Shown piece by piece: positions 41,293 to 55,000 of a DNA stretch of 64,000 bases. Source of the DNA: Haliclona indistincta (lineage: Eukaryota; Porifera; Demospongiae; Haplosclerida; Chalinidae); NCBI GenBank assembly GCA_964017065.1, contig OZ024787.1, positions 9,385,208 to 9,449,207 on the forward strand, read 5' to 3'. Within the stretch, counting starts at the first letter, position 1. The number at the start of each line of letters is the position of its first letter. A program made the translations under genes and the position numbers. The notes below the pieces were generated by a model. It was not told the origin of the DNA, searched no databases, and worked only from the letters and a program-made list of their open reading frames with translations.

Positions 41293-44200
41293 TCACGTTA
41301 CAAAGTGGGTGGACAAGAGAGAGGGTGAGATACCATCTAAGGGGTGGTTCACATGAAGGTTGATATAGACATCAATAGCTTTGCTGGTCAACAACTCATC
41401 TTCCTACAGTGACCATAAGTTGACTACAATATTATCCCAGGGCTCACCTTAGCTATTATATTGATCAACAGGAAGGCTAGCTGTCTGATGGACTCCTTCT
41501 CTTTACCAGCAATCTTGTGAACTATCTTCAAACAAGATGGTTTCCGCTTCTCAGAGGTGACTGCTCTCCATAACACAAGCCCTGCACCTAACAACAAACA
41601 CCACAGATATGAGTGATGGAGTGCTGCAAGTAACATACCAATTATGTGTGAGTTGGTGGAGGTCAAAGTTCGCAAGAGCACATCATAACAGAGTGTGATA
41701 GACTCGGTGTAACACTGTGTAATGAGAGAACATGAACAGTGATTATTTTCACTACACATAAACAGACACAGTACTAGCACACATATATAAATGTCAACTT
41801 AGCAGTTATCATTTTCAAAATTAGCAAGTAAGCTACATGTACATGTACAGAAAAGTGTTTTCCAGGAGCCAGACAGTGCACAAATTCATAGGAAGACAGT
41901 TGACATAACCTAACCAGGCTTGGGACTTCACTGAATAGATAGTACCTCCCACAGTAACTTCCCAACACTACTCAGTAACACTTGTAGATTGTATTGTAAT
42001 CTACTGCTCACATCACTGAGGCTGTGTTGGTATCTCTCCACTAGTGACCCCACCAGCTCTAGTGACACAGCTACACACTGTCTCCCACCAGCAACACTAT
42101 CCTACACCAAACACAAGATGCTAACTTATGATAATATCATCTCTTTCTTACCATTGTGATGAAAGAGGTCAGTTTGTTGAGGAGTGGCTTATTATTGAGC
42201 AGTAAGTCAGCAACTGCACATAAGACAATCATACAACAGCTAGCAAACAATTTGTTATCAACACACTGTACATACATTTTGTCTAAGCTCAAAGTACTGG
42301 CTATGACAAGGGAACAGTAACTCATACCTTGTGATGATCTTGGCTGGTTAGTGAGCTGATGGAGTACCTGTAGACCATGGTAGGTAGCCATGATACCTTC
42401 TGGTGTAGACACACTGGATCTGTACCACCAGTCAACAACAACACTGATAATGACACTAACCAGGAGAGAGACTCACCTCACAATGATGTTAGTGACTGCA
42501 GTGAGAAATAATGTTGATTATGGGATGAGTCCTTGTAACTTACCTTGTAGGATGAGTTTAGGGTCAGCTTCTCCAGTGATAGGAAACTTCACTAGTACCT
42601 TCAATATTGTACCACAACTGGCATCTTTGGGAGGGAGGGAGGGAGGGAGGGAGGGAGGGAGGGAGGGAGGGAGGGAGGGAGGGAGGGAGAGAGAGAGAGA
42701 GAGAGGGAGAGAGAGAGGGAGAAGTAGTAAACAGGTTACTATGGTTACACAGACCAGCAGTTATTTAGTTGTTGCCAATGAAAAAAAATGACCAACCTGA
42801 TAAAGGGTGTACTCTTTGTTGCAGTAGACATTTCACAGTCATTGCTTGAATACGCTTCACCCAAACATCCTACACACACAATCACAAAATCTGATGTATT
42901 TTCTTCCATGATTGATTGACCTGTTCAGCTAGTGATTCCAGTACACAGAGCACCTGTTCTGACTTTTCTTTGTCTTCTGTTATCAAAAGAGCCTAAAATA
43001 ACAAAGATGACAATAGGCAGTAATAGGGACTGTTTTGATTACTAGTATTATTTAAATACACTAATGAAGACACTGACTTGATGGGCATGCAGTCCCACCT
43101 TTACAGCAGTTTCACTACTTCTTGTAATTGAAAAGCGTCAATGTAGAGCGAAACTGTGTTCAAGCTGAATCACGGAATAAACCTTCCTAATAAGGCATGG
43201 ATCACACTTTACGCTTTTGTGGCTATTGCAAGAAGGAATAAAAATGCTGTACTGCTTGGTGACACAGAAGCAGTCTACCATGCAAAACTGCAAACTAACT
43301 CACCTCTATATCAGCCAGCAATGGTGGACACACTTGAACCAATTCAACCAGCTCTCGAAGCAGCTTCATAGAGTCACTCATACACACCATCCACTGGAGT
43401 AGCTACAACACAAAATAATCTCTCAAATCAGCAGAATTTACAAACTAAAGTCATGTATCGTATCTACTATTGCAGTAAGTTCATACCCAGTTGTTGGCTA
43501 CTTTGTTCCCCAGTGGTTCATGTGTGTAGGCCCAGTGTAGCAATGGCTGACTAGCAGTGAACACAGCAGCTATGTCATGATCAGATAGTCTCATCACTCC
43601 TCTCACCAGTAGAGAATCAACTATACAACAACACACAATGACACACAAATGAGATACTGCTCAAATACACATGTACATTCTCATAAACAGTAAGGACTAG
43701 ATACCAAGCTTAATAATTAATACGCTCAGCAAACTAAAACACAAATCTAGGCTAAAATTTTGACCCTTTGATGTACCATCCACTGGAGTTTGTGATGGAT
43801 GGCGCTTGCTCCCAGTAATAAAACTGAGAGCAAGCGAATCGATAAGGATTGGGGGCTGAAGAAGTGTAGGCTGAAGCGATGGGATTAAAAAAGAGCAAGT
43901 AAAAGAATTTTAACCAAAAAAACTAAGAAAGTGTAGAAATGATGATTAAAGGAACAAGAACAAGATAATGCTAATGGATAATGCTTGGGATACATGGAAG
44001 CTTGGAAGATGGGATACATGCTTGGAAGATGGGATACATGCTTGGAAGATGGGATAATGCTTGCAAAGTAAAAGTGCCAAAAACACAGTCATGTATGTTT
44101 TAGATACATGAGATACATGCCAAGTACATGCATCTCTACATCAGCAGCTTGCACATAAATTAATGACTACTGAAAGTCATCTTGGTATCTAATGAAATAC

Positions 44201-45981
44201 TGTACGCATGTACATTAGTAAGGCCCAAAAAAATAACGTTCAAAATCTGCTTTGTTGTGCTAGTAAAATACACTGGGCAGCAAAATTAAAACGCCATATC
44301 TACAAAATCTAATTTTGCTAAATTTTGACAATTTGATACATAATTTTTACGCTTTCCCAGTACTGAAACTGAGAGAAAGCATGTACGGTAGTGAAAGCGC
44401 TACATGTATAAATCTGCAAAGGATTGGAAAGTGAGAATATGTGGGTTGAAGTCGAGAGGATTCGGGATGATGCAAGGGGATTTAAATACAGTCTATATCT
44501 TAGTGTATGCACCATTTTGACGTCTTGACACAGATGCTTGCTGCATGAAACAGACCTAGCAAATTAGATGAGAGAGAGGAAGATGTGACAGTGTCATATG
44601 ATAGCTACTCACAGTAGTATAGACTAAGAGAAGGTGTTTGATCATAGTGATGGGTAACTGATGGATATCAGGATTGAGAGAGATGAATGAAGACAATGAA
44701 TGTAACAATGACTCAGAATCCATCGAACTAGAGAGAGAAAGAAACATGTATACAAACAAATATGGATATAATCAAAAACATTTTCGCAATGTAGAAAATT
44801 AACATGTAATAAACTGTTTAAACAAAACATTTTCAGGTCATACAAAAATTGAATTATGCTATGAAATTTAGGTTGTTTGGTTGACGCAAACGTAGAAATT
44901 TACGCCAAGTAAACTATTTCAAATTTTTGTCATGATTTCCAAATTTCCGTGGGTAAAATTTGCGTCGCTCAAATTATTATGAAGATAATGCAAAACTTTT
45001 TCATGCTCGAAATTTCTACGTTTACAGTATTGGTTGTTGTAGGTTATATTGTACATACATTTCTGTGCTGTGTCTTAGACTGATATAGCATAGAGCCAGT
45101 ATGGTGGACTGGATGAGGAGAGTGGATGAAGACAGCTGACTACTGGAGTGATACAGGTCAACACGCTGAGCGAGGTAGCCATGAGCACTAGTGAGAGTAC
45201 CTGAGAATAGACAGCAACAAATGAAACACACTGCTCACACACATGTAATTTGACTGTACAAAAGATTATATGTCAATTTTGGTCGAAAATTAATGGGCGC
45301 ACGATTTTTCACTTATTAAGATTTTATATTTGAAGTACAATTTTTTTACAAACAAAAATAAAATTTACTCAGTCTCAACCCATTATACAATATACACAGA
45401 AAATTACTAAATTTCTAAATTACCAAATTACCGAGGGCTTACTAGGACTCACACTTTATTAGTGGTAGAGCAGAGTGTAGTGTAGCTCTGATGTGATCAG
45501 CAGATGATCTATCATGAGGGTCCCTGATCATGAGATGATAGACTAGCTCCTCTATGAAGACAACACCTGCACTGCCCATTAGAGACTGATGACTAGATAC
45601 AAACAGGAAGAAAGAAACGAAAGTGGCTGCTTAATCTACTTAGCAACTAATGGGAATACAATATCAGTGTGTCCCTAGTACACATACATTAGCCGCTACT
45701 GTACATTAGTGGTCATGATCTGAAACTCACTCATTTGATTGTGAATTCAATGCTCTCATTTTAAATGTCAATGGAATGAATCCTGATTGAACTGAAGATG
45801 AGAGAACAGACCAAAGATTCTATGCTCTTGTGTTTCTCAATGCTGTACATACCTAGTTTAACAGTGTGATGGTATGGACCACTGATCTCAGATGAGATGA
45901 TGTTGAATAGAGCTGTCCATATTGTGAGTAGACTAGCAAAGAGATCACAGCTTGGTAGATCATTGAGGCTACTGGTAGAGG

Positions 45982-46069
<88 letters not shown>

Positions 46070-49000
46070 TTCATGACATTTAGTTTTTTGTGTGAATGAT
46101 AAAAATCTATCGTGTAAGAGTTGTGTTGCCTATTCTAGTAATTTAAATGTAAAGCTACATGTGAGAACCTGTTTCTTGATTGTGACAAAAATAATGTGCA
46201 GGATAGCAATAAAATTGTGATAGTGTGTGGCATGAGTGGTGTTGTATTCTGACCAGTACTAGTGGAGTGAGCACATCATCACAGCTATGGAGGAGGAAGG
46301 TAGCTAGCTCATGATAGACCTGACCACACTGACCACCATCACCAGAGAACCTCTCCTCACACAACCTACAATGACACAATAACCAGCACAATGAGTCAAA
46401 CAATCATATTCTGTCAAAAGAGTAAATTCAAATCACAAGAGAGAAACCTTTTTCTAAAAAGTGATGTCTGAATGTCATGGGTATACTTCACAAACATGTA
46501 TCAAAATAATGTTAGCATAGTAAATTATAGTGTACCCAAACCTTTTATAACCACAACAGCTGAAGCGTAACATAATTTTTCTGTACTTTCATGTATGTGC
46601 ATTTGTGCGTAAAAGTAAAACTATTCTTGGTTGTACTCACTGGCACATGTTGTTGAAGGCATTTAGTACCCTTGATAGTAGTCGGTGGGTGTGGTCAGCT
46701 TGTGGTGTGTGGGGTGTGTCCAGTGGGTGTGGCTGTACTGGTAGCAGCAGTGGTCTCAGTATGATGCAGTAACAGAGCGAGGAGAGGGAGAAGAGAAGTG
46801 AGTGGATAGGAGGGAATATAGTGGGACCTGGAGGATGGAGAGAGGTCAATGATCAGTACATTAGCACAAGATTCTAGATGTGGTTAAAACTTGAACACAA
46901 TTGACAGCTCTATTGAGAGGAGAATATCTAAGGTACACCACAACATGCACATAAAAATTTGGTCAAAAAATTAATAACAGTCTAAAATTACAACATAAAA
47001 ATTGACAATAAAGATTTACATGTAGAGAAGGCAATAACTGTTGCTACGGCAATAACTGTTGCTAATAACGTAGATAGTATTATTTTTGCTGCCTATTATT
47101 TCACAAATTGGCTGCAAAATACACAGGGCTCGCTGAAACAAATTTTGTGTTTGAGCGCAAGAACTACATGTAAACCAAAATTATAAATTTTTCGTGAACA
47201 CAAGAAACTTACTGTTCACGAAGTGATCTACAGTAGTGGTAGTGATGTGTGTACTCACTTGATGATCTCAGCTAGAGTGCTGCTAGCTCCAATGATAGTG
47301 TCCAGGTCACTGTCTTCTAGAGCTGTCCTAATAGTCTTCATCAAGTGATGGAGTGAGTCTGTACTGAGCACTGGTCTACCTCTACACAACACAGATAATG
47401 ATGAATGGCATCGTACAACACAACAATTCAGTGTCTACGATGATGAGATGAATAACCTGCACAAGAAGAGTCCAAGAAGATTAAACCTGTACGAAAAAGG
47501 AGTTTGTTTTAACAAACATGCATCTATTCATTCACCCACATACACCAGACTGCTCACTCATTCACTAACCTCACTCACTCACACACCCACCCACCCACTC
47601 ACTCACTCACTCCCACTCACTCACTCACTCACTCACTCACCCACCCCACCTACCCACCCACCCACTCACTCCCTCACTCACTCACTCCCTCCCTCACTCA
47701 CTCACCCACTCACTCACTCACTCACTCACTCACCCACCCACCCGCTCACACACTCACTCACTCACTCACTCACTCACCCACTCACTCACTCCTCCCTCAC
47801 TCACCCAGTGCTAGTTGCTTTGTTGTTCTTGACCACTATAGCTACAGACACAGCTTTAGCAATGGAGTCAAACCCTGCAAGAGAGAAGAGACCATCACAG
47901 CAACAGTACTAGTAGCCATCTTACCATACACTGCATGACAGCCGGTGTAGAAGTCTTCAACAGTAGCCATTGAACTGAGGCACTGAAGAACAGCACTGCA
48001 TCATGGAGGAGCAGAGGATGATAGACACCACACACACAACACATGACACACCTGACCAGTGTTTGATTATCACTAGATAGTGCCTCAAATAGAAATTCTG
48101 CACAGAAGGAAGAAAAGTATTAGTCAGCATGCAATCAGACACTTAAACACACAAACAAGAAAAGAAAGCCAAATTCAGCTCAAACTGCACTTTATGTACT
48201 GCAAGGCATTGAATTTTGGATATCACAGAATCGCGGATTTGACTAAAAAGTTGAGATTTTTGACCTCTTGTTTTACGCATGCACAGATAAACTAAAAATC
48301 AATATAAAATCACAAACACTCTCTTTCTCTCCACACACAGTCTCTCACTAGTGCTGACCAGCAATGTCTGCTCTGAGCAGTGCCTGTGTGTAGTGGCTAT
48401 GATGGATCAGTACCTCAGCTACACACTGTACTCCTGACAACTGAAGCACCTCATCACGACTCAACAACACCTGAACAACACAATGATACACATGAGAAAT
48501 ACCAAGACAGATGAACATGTGGACAGATATAACTAAAGTGCAGTAGTAAGTAACTGTGATCTATTTGCTTCAAATGTAGAAGCCGACAAGAACTCACTCT
48601 TTTAAATGCTGATNNNNNNNNNNNNNNNNNNNNNNNNNNNNNNNNNNNNNNNNNNNNNNNNNNNNNNNNNNNNNNNNNNNNNNNNNNNNNNNNNNNNNNN
48701 NNNNNNNNNNNNNNNNNNNNNNNNNNNNNNNNNNNNNNNNNNNNNNNNNNNNNNNNNNNNNNNNNNNNNNNNNNNNNNNNNNNNNNNNNNNNNNNNNNNN
48801 NNNNNNNNNNNNNGTGTTGCCTATTCTAGTCATCTAAATGAAAAGCTAGGTATTATGTGAGAACCTGTTTCTTGATTGTGACAAAAAGTAATGTGCAGGA
48901 TAGCAATAAAATAGTGAGAGTGTGTGGTATGAGTGGTGTTGTATTCTGACCAGTACTAGTGGAGTGAGCACATCATCACAGCTATGGAGGAGGAAGGTAG

Positions 49001-52000
49001 CTAGCTCATGATAGACCTGACCACACTGACCACCATCACCAGAGAACCTCTCTTCACACAACCTACAATGACACAATAACCAGCACAGTGAGTCAAACAA
49101 TCACATTCTGTCAAGACCGTAGTAAATCACAAGAGAGAAACCTTTTCTGAAAAAGTGATGTCTGAATGTCATGGGTATACTTCACAAACATGTATCAAAT
49201 AATGTTAGCATAGTAAATTATAGTGTATCCAAACTCACAACAGCTAAAGCGTAACATAATTTTTCTGTACTTTCAGGTATGTGCATTTGTGCGTAAAAAG
49301 TAATGTAACACTATTCTTGGTTGTACTCACTGGCACATGTTGCTGAAGGCATTTAGTACTCTTGATAGTAGTTGGTGGGTGTGGTCAACATGTGGTGTGT
49401 GGGTGTGACCAGAGGGTGTGGTTGTACTGCTGGTAGCAGCAGTGGTCTCAGTATGATGCAGTAACAGAGCGAGGAGAGGGAGAAGAGAAGTGAGTGGATA
49501 GGAGGAGGGAATATAGTGGGACCTGGAGGATGGAGAGAGGTCAATGATCAGTACATCAGCACAAGATTCTAGATGTGGTCGAAAACTTGAACACAATTGA
49601 TAGCTCTATCGAGCGTACAATATCTAAGGTACACCACAACATAAAAATTTGGTCAAAAATTTAATAACAGTCTAAAATTTCAACACACAATAAAAATTCG
49701 GAACAATATACTAATAATTGGCTCGTTAAAACAAATTTGCGTTTGAGCACCAGAACTACATGTAAACCCAAATTGTAATTTTCGTGAACACAAAAAAATC
49801 ATAAAACTTACTGTTCACGAAGTGATCTACAGTAGTGGTAGAGATGTGTGTACTCACTTGATGATCTCAGCTAGAGTGCTGCTAGCTCCAATGATATTGT
49901 CCAGGTCACTGTCTTCTAGAGCTGTCCTAACAGTCTTCATCAAGTGATGGAGTGAGTCTGTACTGAGCACTGGTCTACCTCTACACAACACAGATAATGA
50001 TGAATGGCATCATACAACACAACAATTCAGTGTCTACGATGATGAAATGAGTAACCTGCTCAAGAAGAGTCCAAGAAGATTAAACCTGCAAGAAAAAAAA
50101 GACTTTGTTTTTACCACACATGCACCTATTCATTCACCCACACACACACCCGACTGCTCATTACTCACTCACTCACTCACTCACTCACCCACCCACTCAC
50201 TCACCCACCAATTCGCTCGCTCCCTCCCTCACTCACTCACTCACTCACTCACTCACTCACTCACTCACTCACTCACTCCCTCACCCACCCACCCACACAC
50301 CCACTCACTCACTCACTCACTCACTCACTCACTCCCTTCCCTCCCTCACTCACCCAGTGCTAGTTGCTTTGTTGTTCTTGACCACTATAGCTACAGACAC
50401 AGCTTTAGCAATGGAGTCAAACCCTGAAAGAGAGAAGAGACCATCACAGCAACAGTACTAGTAGCCATCTTACCATACACTGCATGACAGCCGGTGTAGA
50501 AGTCTTCAACAGTAGCCATTGAACTGAGGCACTGCAGAACAGCACTGCATCATGGAGGAGCCAGAGGATGATAGACACCACACACACAACACATGACACA
50601 CCTGACCAGTGTTTGATTATCACTAGATAGTGCCTCAAATAGAAATTCTGCACAGAAGGAAGTAAAGTATTAGTCAGCATGCAATCGGACTTAGAACACA
50701 CAAGCACGAAAAGAAACTCAAATTTAGCTCAAACTGCACTTTTATGTGCAGGGCAGTGACTTTTGGATATCAAAAATTTTGCAGATTTGGCTGAAAAGTT
50801 GAGATTTTTTGACCTCTTGTTTTACGTATGCACAGATCAACCAAAAATCAATATAAAATCACAAACACTCTCTTTCTCTCCACACACAGTCTCTCACTAG
50901 TGCTGACCAGCAATGTCTGCTCTGAGCAGTGCCTGTGTGTAGTGGCTATGATGGATCAGTACCTCAGCTACACACTGTACTCCTGACAACTGAAGCACCT
51001 CATCACGACTCAACAACACCTGAACAACACAATGATACACATGAGAAATACCAAGACAGATGAACATGTGGACAGATATAACTAAAGTGCAGTAGTAAGT
51101 AACTGTGGTCTATTTGCTTCAAATATAGAAGCCGACAAAGAACTCACTCTTTTAAATGCTGATGCAAATGTTGAACCTATAATCAAAAAGAAACAGCCGT
51201 GTGACAGCAAGCTAGATAATACAGAGAGTGAGTGAGTGGGTGGATGAGGGAGGGAGGGAGAGGAAGAGAGAGGGGGAGGGAGGGAGAGAGAGAGAGAGAG
51301 AGGAAGGGAGAGAGGAAGAGAAGCGAGTTAATGTTATTTGAATGACCTTTTGCTTCAGTGTTAGTGTCTGCTTGTAGTAAGCATCGTGCATAGACTGGAT
51401 TCTTCAATAATGCTCTCACTAGACCTGATCAAGAGAATACAACAATGAAGAAACCTATTAGCTTGATGCAATGACAGGAATATTGATCAATGCCCTCACC
51501 CATGAGGTTGATGGTGAGGTCATGAGATTGTGATGTAGCCAGACTGACTGATAGACTACGACACATGGTATGGACCAGAGGGAGAGCAAGCACAGCATCA
51601 TCCTTCCTCACACACAGCTGTACTAGAATATACACCACAGATGCTCTGACAGCTTCATCAGGATAGCTCATACCAGCACCTACTAGGTACTCCACAAACG
51701 ATACTAGAGAGAAGAGAAAGAGTTTGTACACTACATGTGCTAGAGTTGAAAGACATGTTTGTATGCTGTGCCCCAATTTATTTGTACATTTGGAGGGAAT
51801 TGGGACAAGGCTAAACTCATACTAGACGTTCCAACCTGCTGGTTGATAGATTAAGCTACAATCAGCAGCTGAGCATGCACACTTGCATTTGAACTATCAT
51901 AATAAAACTAGGAAGCTGCAAAGATCATCCGATACTGCAGCGGCAAAGATCAATCATTGTAGCCTCACTTTTTCATGGTTTAAGCTAGCACCAGTTAGCC

Positions 52001-55000
52001 CGTCTCTCTCGCTCGCCCAGCCAGTGCAGCCACGTTTGTGTATCGCTCAGCAGAGGAGGTTGGCCACGCGTCATACTTACACGCACGATCACATGACATT
52101 GAAATAGCAAAGAGCCCCGCCCACCGATGCTGCAGCAGAGCTGCTGGCAGTCCAGCTACAGTCAGTGCTGTGCGAATGGAGACCAAATGTACACGAGGCT
52201 GTCCACGAGTGATGTAGAACTGCTGCTAGCAGTGATTGAATGCTGTAGCCTTGACTGGCGGTAGGCTGTGCTCAGTATGCTGTACGACTGTTATAAGCGG
52301 TCCTACAATAATGTTGGCAAGCTCCAATGCTGTTTCAAATGCTCACAGCGTTCCTTCGGCGCTCATGGTCACCGTAGACCATCTTCTGCTTCTTCCCAAT
52401 GTTTCACAGTGTGGCAACCAAAACGGCCAAGCCGAGCCAAGCCTCCTGAAATACGACCTTCTTTTGGTCGGTTAACAACTTCTTGAACGCTTGCAAACAG
52501 TTTCGCTCTGTCCTGCGCCTCCAACTAGTAGCAAATCAGCAAATTCATATAATATGAATAAATTCATGATGTTCCAAAAGGTTCCAAAAAGTCTATTAAT
52601 TTAAGTTATTCATGAACTCGGCCTACGCATTGCATACGTAGAAATGATGATCGATGACGCGTGGCCAACCTCCTCTGATCGCTCAGGCTCTTCAACGCAG
52701 GAGGTTGGGCGACACACCCACTAAACTTACATGTACACGAATTCCTTGTTCCAGCTTTCGTTTCGTCCGATCGCTACGCCAGGATTGAACATGAGGAACA
52801 AGCCTGGGGATGAGGATTGAGCATAATGGCGAACTCTCTTGGACTATGGAGCGGGCCATCACCAGAGGAACAGGTCATCCAGAACCATCACAATGACCTC
52901 CAACGAGTGATCATCCATCCACTCGACGTCGCCTCCAAGCTCGTTCAAGAAGGCGTGGTTGGTAGAGCTCTGGTCTCTGAAGTCAGCACGCAAGGAAGGA
53001 GTGAACTCCAGAACAGCACAGCCATAATAACAGCAGTCACTGCCTCCATCCACAGTAGTCCCGACCAGTTTCAAGTGTTCGTGAGTGTGTTGGAGGACAG
53101 TCCTGAGTCAGCTAATCTGGCATCAAAAATGAAAAATGAACTGAGTGAGTTATGCAATGTATGTAAGAGCTGTGTGAGATTGTAATTCTGTGTTTCGCAG
53201 GAACACTTAAGCCTGCACCTGGACCAACCGAGAGACTCATAGAGAGAAGAGGTCAGTACAGAAATAGTTAACACGTGTCAGTACAGTTTGCATTAATTTA
53301 CTGTACCACAGGATGGTACGCTGTGTCTGCTGAATACAAAAGAGATTTTATTCGTCTTCAAGCCAGCTTTGCCAGAATGTTTGACAGTATGTGTGAGACA
53401 GTCAGGTCACAAGTTCCAGTAAATAATCTCAAGCAACATCTTAGCCAATTTTTCTCAGAGTTTGAGATTCTCCTCCAAGATGCTGTCACAACTGATGATG
53501 TGATGAAAGCTGTACGCAATGAATCCTCACTAACCGACTTTGCCTACTTTGAAGAGATTGCTGATCACTTTAACCTGCAACAAGTCAAGCGTAATATTAG
53601 GGATTATCACAGCACACTCAACTCATTCTGTCAACACACTCTTGACAATCACTCGTATGTCAGATCATTTCGTGAGGACTATCCTCGTTACATTCTATCC
53701 TCTGACAAGATAACATTTAAACTTGAATGGAAAGCAAAAGACAAGACATTGAAGGATATTCGAGATGTTTTACGGATGACGTTTAAGCACTTGGCAGATC
53801 GTGTTCAAATTGTGGTTATTGGAGACGGTAGTGTTGTGGTCGTGTGCTGTGCTCCTCGATATCTGATGGAGGAGTTAGAGAGACTAGCATCAGAAAGTGT
53901 TCACATGTTAGCAGAAATGGGTGTGGTCAAACTGACTGTTGGTGGTACTGAAGTGGCTATTGAAAAGGTGAACTATCATTTCTGTACTGTAGACTACATG
54001 AGCACATCCAAGTGTGTTCACTAGCACATCAGCAAAACTATTGGCAGTATGGACAGCCAGGAAGTGGTCTTATCAAAGAAACCACTGCTATAGTTAGCAC
54101 TCTTGGGCGCTCTCTCCCTATTTCTTTGGTATGGGAAAAGTGCCGTGCACTATTTTTGATAGCACACTGATATTGCACTGCAATTTGCCTGGGCAGTGTG
54201 TTGGCAGATCTACATTGTATGTAACACATGGGCAGGGTCTTTGATCTCAACAGGAAGTATACAATAAGTTCAAATTTGCGTTTTTCTGCAAAAAATGTAT
54301 TTAGGCTAAGATAGTAACTACATTTGTAATTCTGCAGGATAGTAGCTCAAGTCTCAGACTGAGAAATACAATGAGTCAATCATCTAAGTCACTGAGAATT
54401 AGTTCAACATCAGAACAGACGCAAGCTACATATGAACAAGCAAATGTTCAGATATCATCACCCCCAATTTCACTTCAAAAGTCACCAGAAGAACCAACAG
54501 TTGCACTACCAGTTCAATCTTCACCAATTTCTCATTCAGAACACGAAGCAGTAGATATTTCATCACAAACATCGGATATCCTATCTAGAGAGACTACAAA
54601 TGTATTTGAAAAGACATCGTCACCAGAACATGTGATTTCATCAAAAACAACAGATACCATATTTGAAGAGGCTTTTACTGACTATTTAGATGACATACTT
54701 GATTTCGATGAACCATCATTTTCAACTCAAATGGTAGGCACACTATGGTTACAATCTAGCTAGACACCATAATAGATCACGAAGTCATAAATCTTTTCAC
54801 TATTTAATTTGGCATTTAAATTTTCGCTGCCAGCTTGACCACTCAATGTGTGATATTGTGTGTGTTTGCAATTACAAAATCGATGGCAAAAATATATTTC
54901 CTGATCTATTTGGTAGTTGCCATAATGTGAATTATTTGCATAATGATTAATAACTGAATGTGTATCTGTATCTATAGCAGCAGAGTAGTCAGAGTCACTC

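Noticed and set aside
42390..42791. 133-codon plus frame
   Set aside because: Runs through MEI1-like exons on the opposite strand and a GGGA microsatellite.
47448..47912. 154-codon Thr/His/Ser/Leu-rich frame, and its counterparts at 50047-50461
   Set aside because: CACT simple repeats on the strand opposite to real MEI1-like exons.
48594..48860. Frames running through the N gap
   Set aside because: They consist of unknown bases only.
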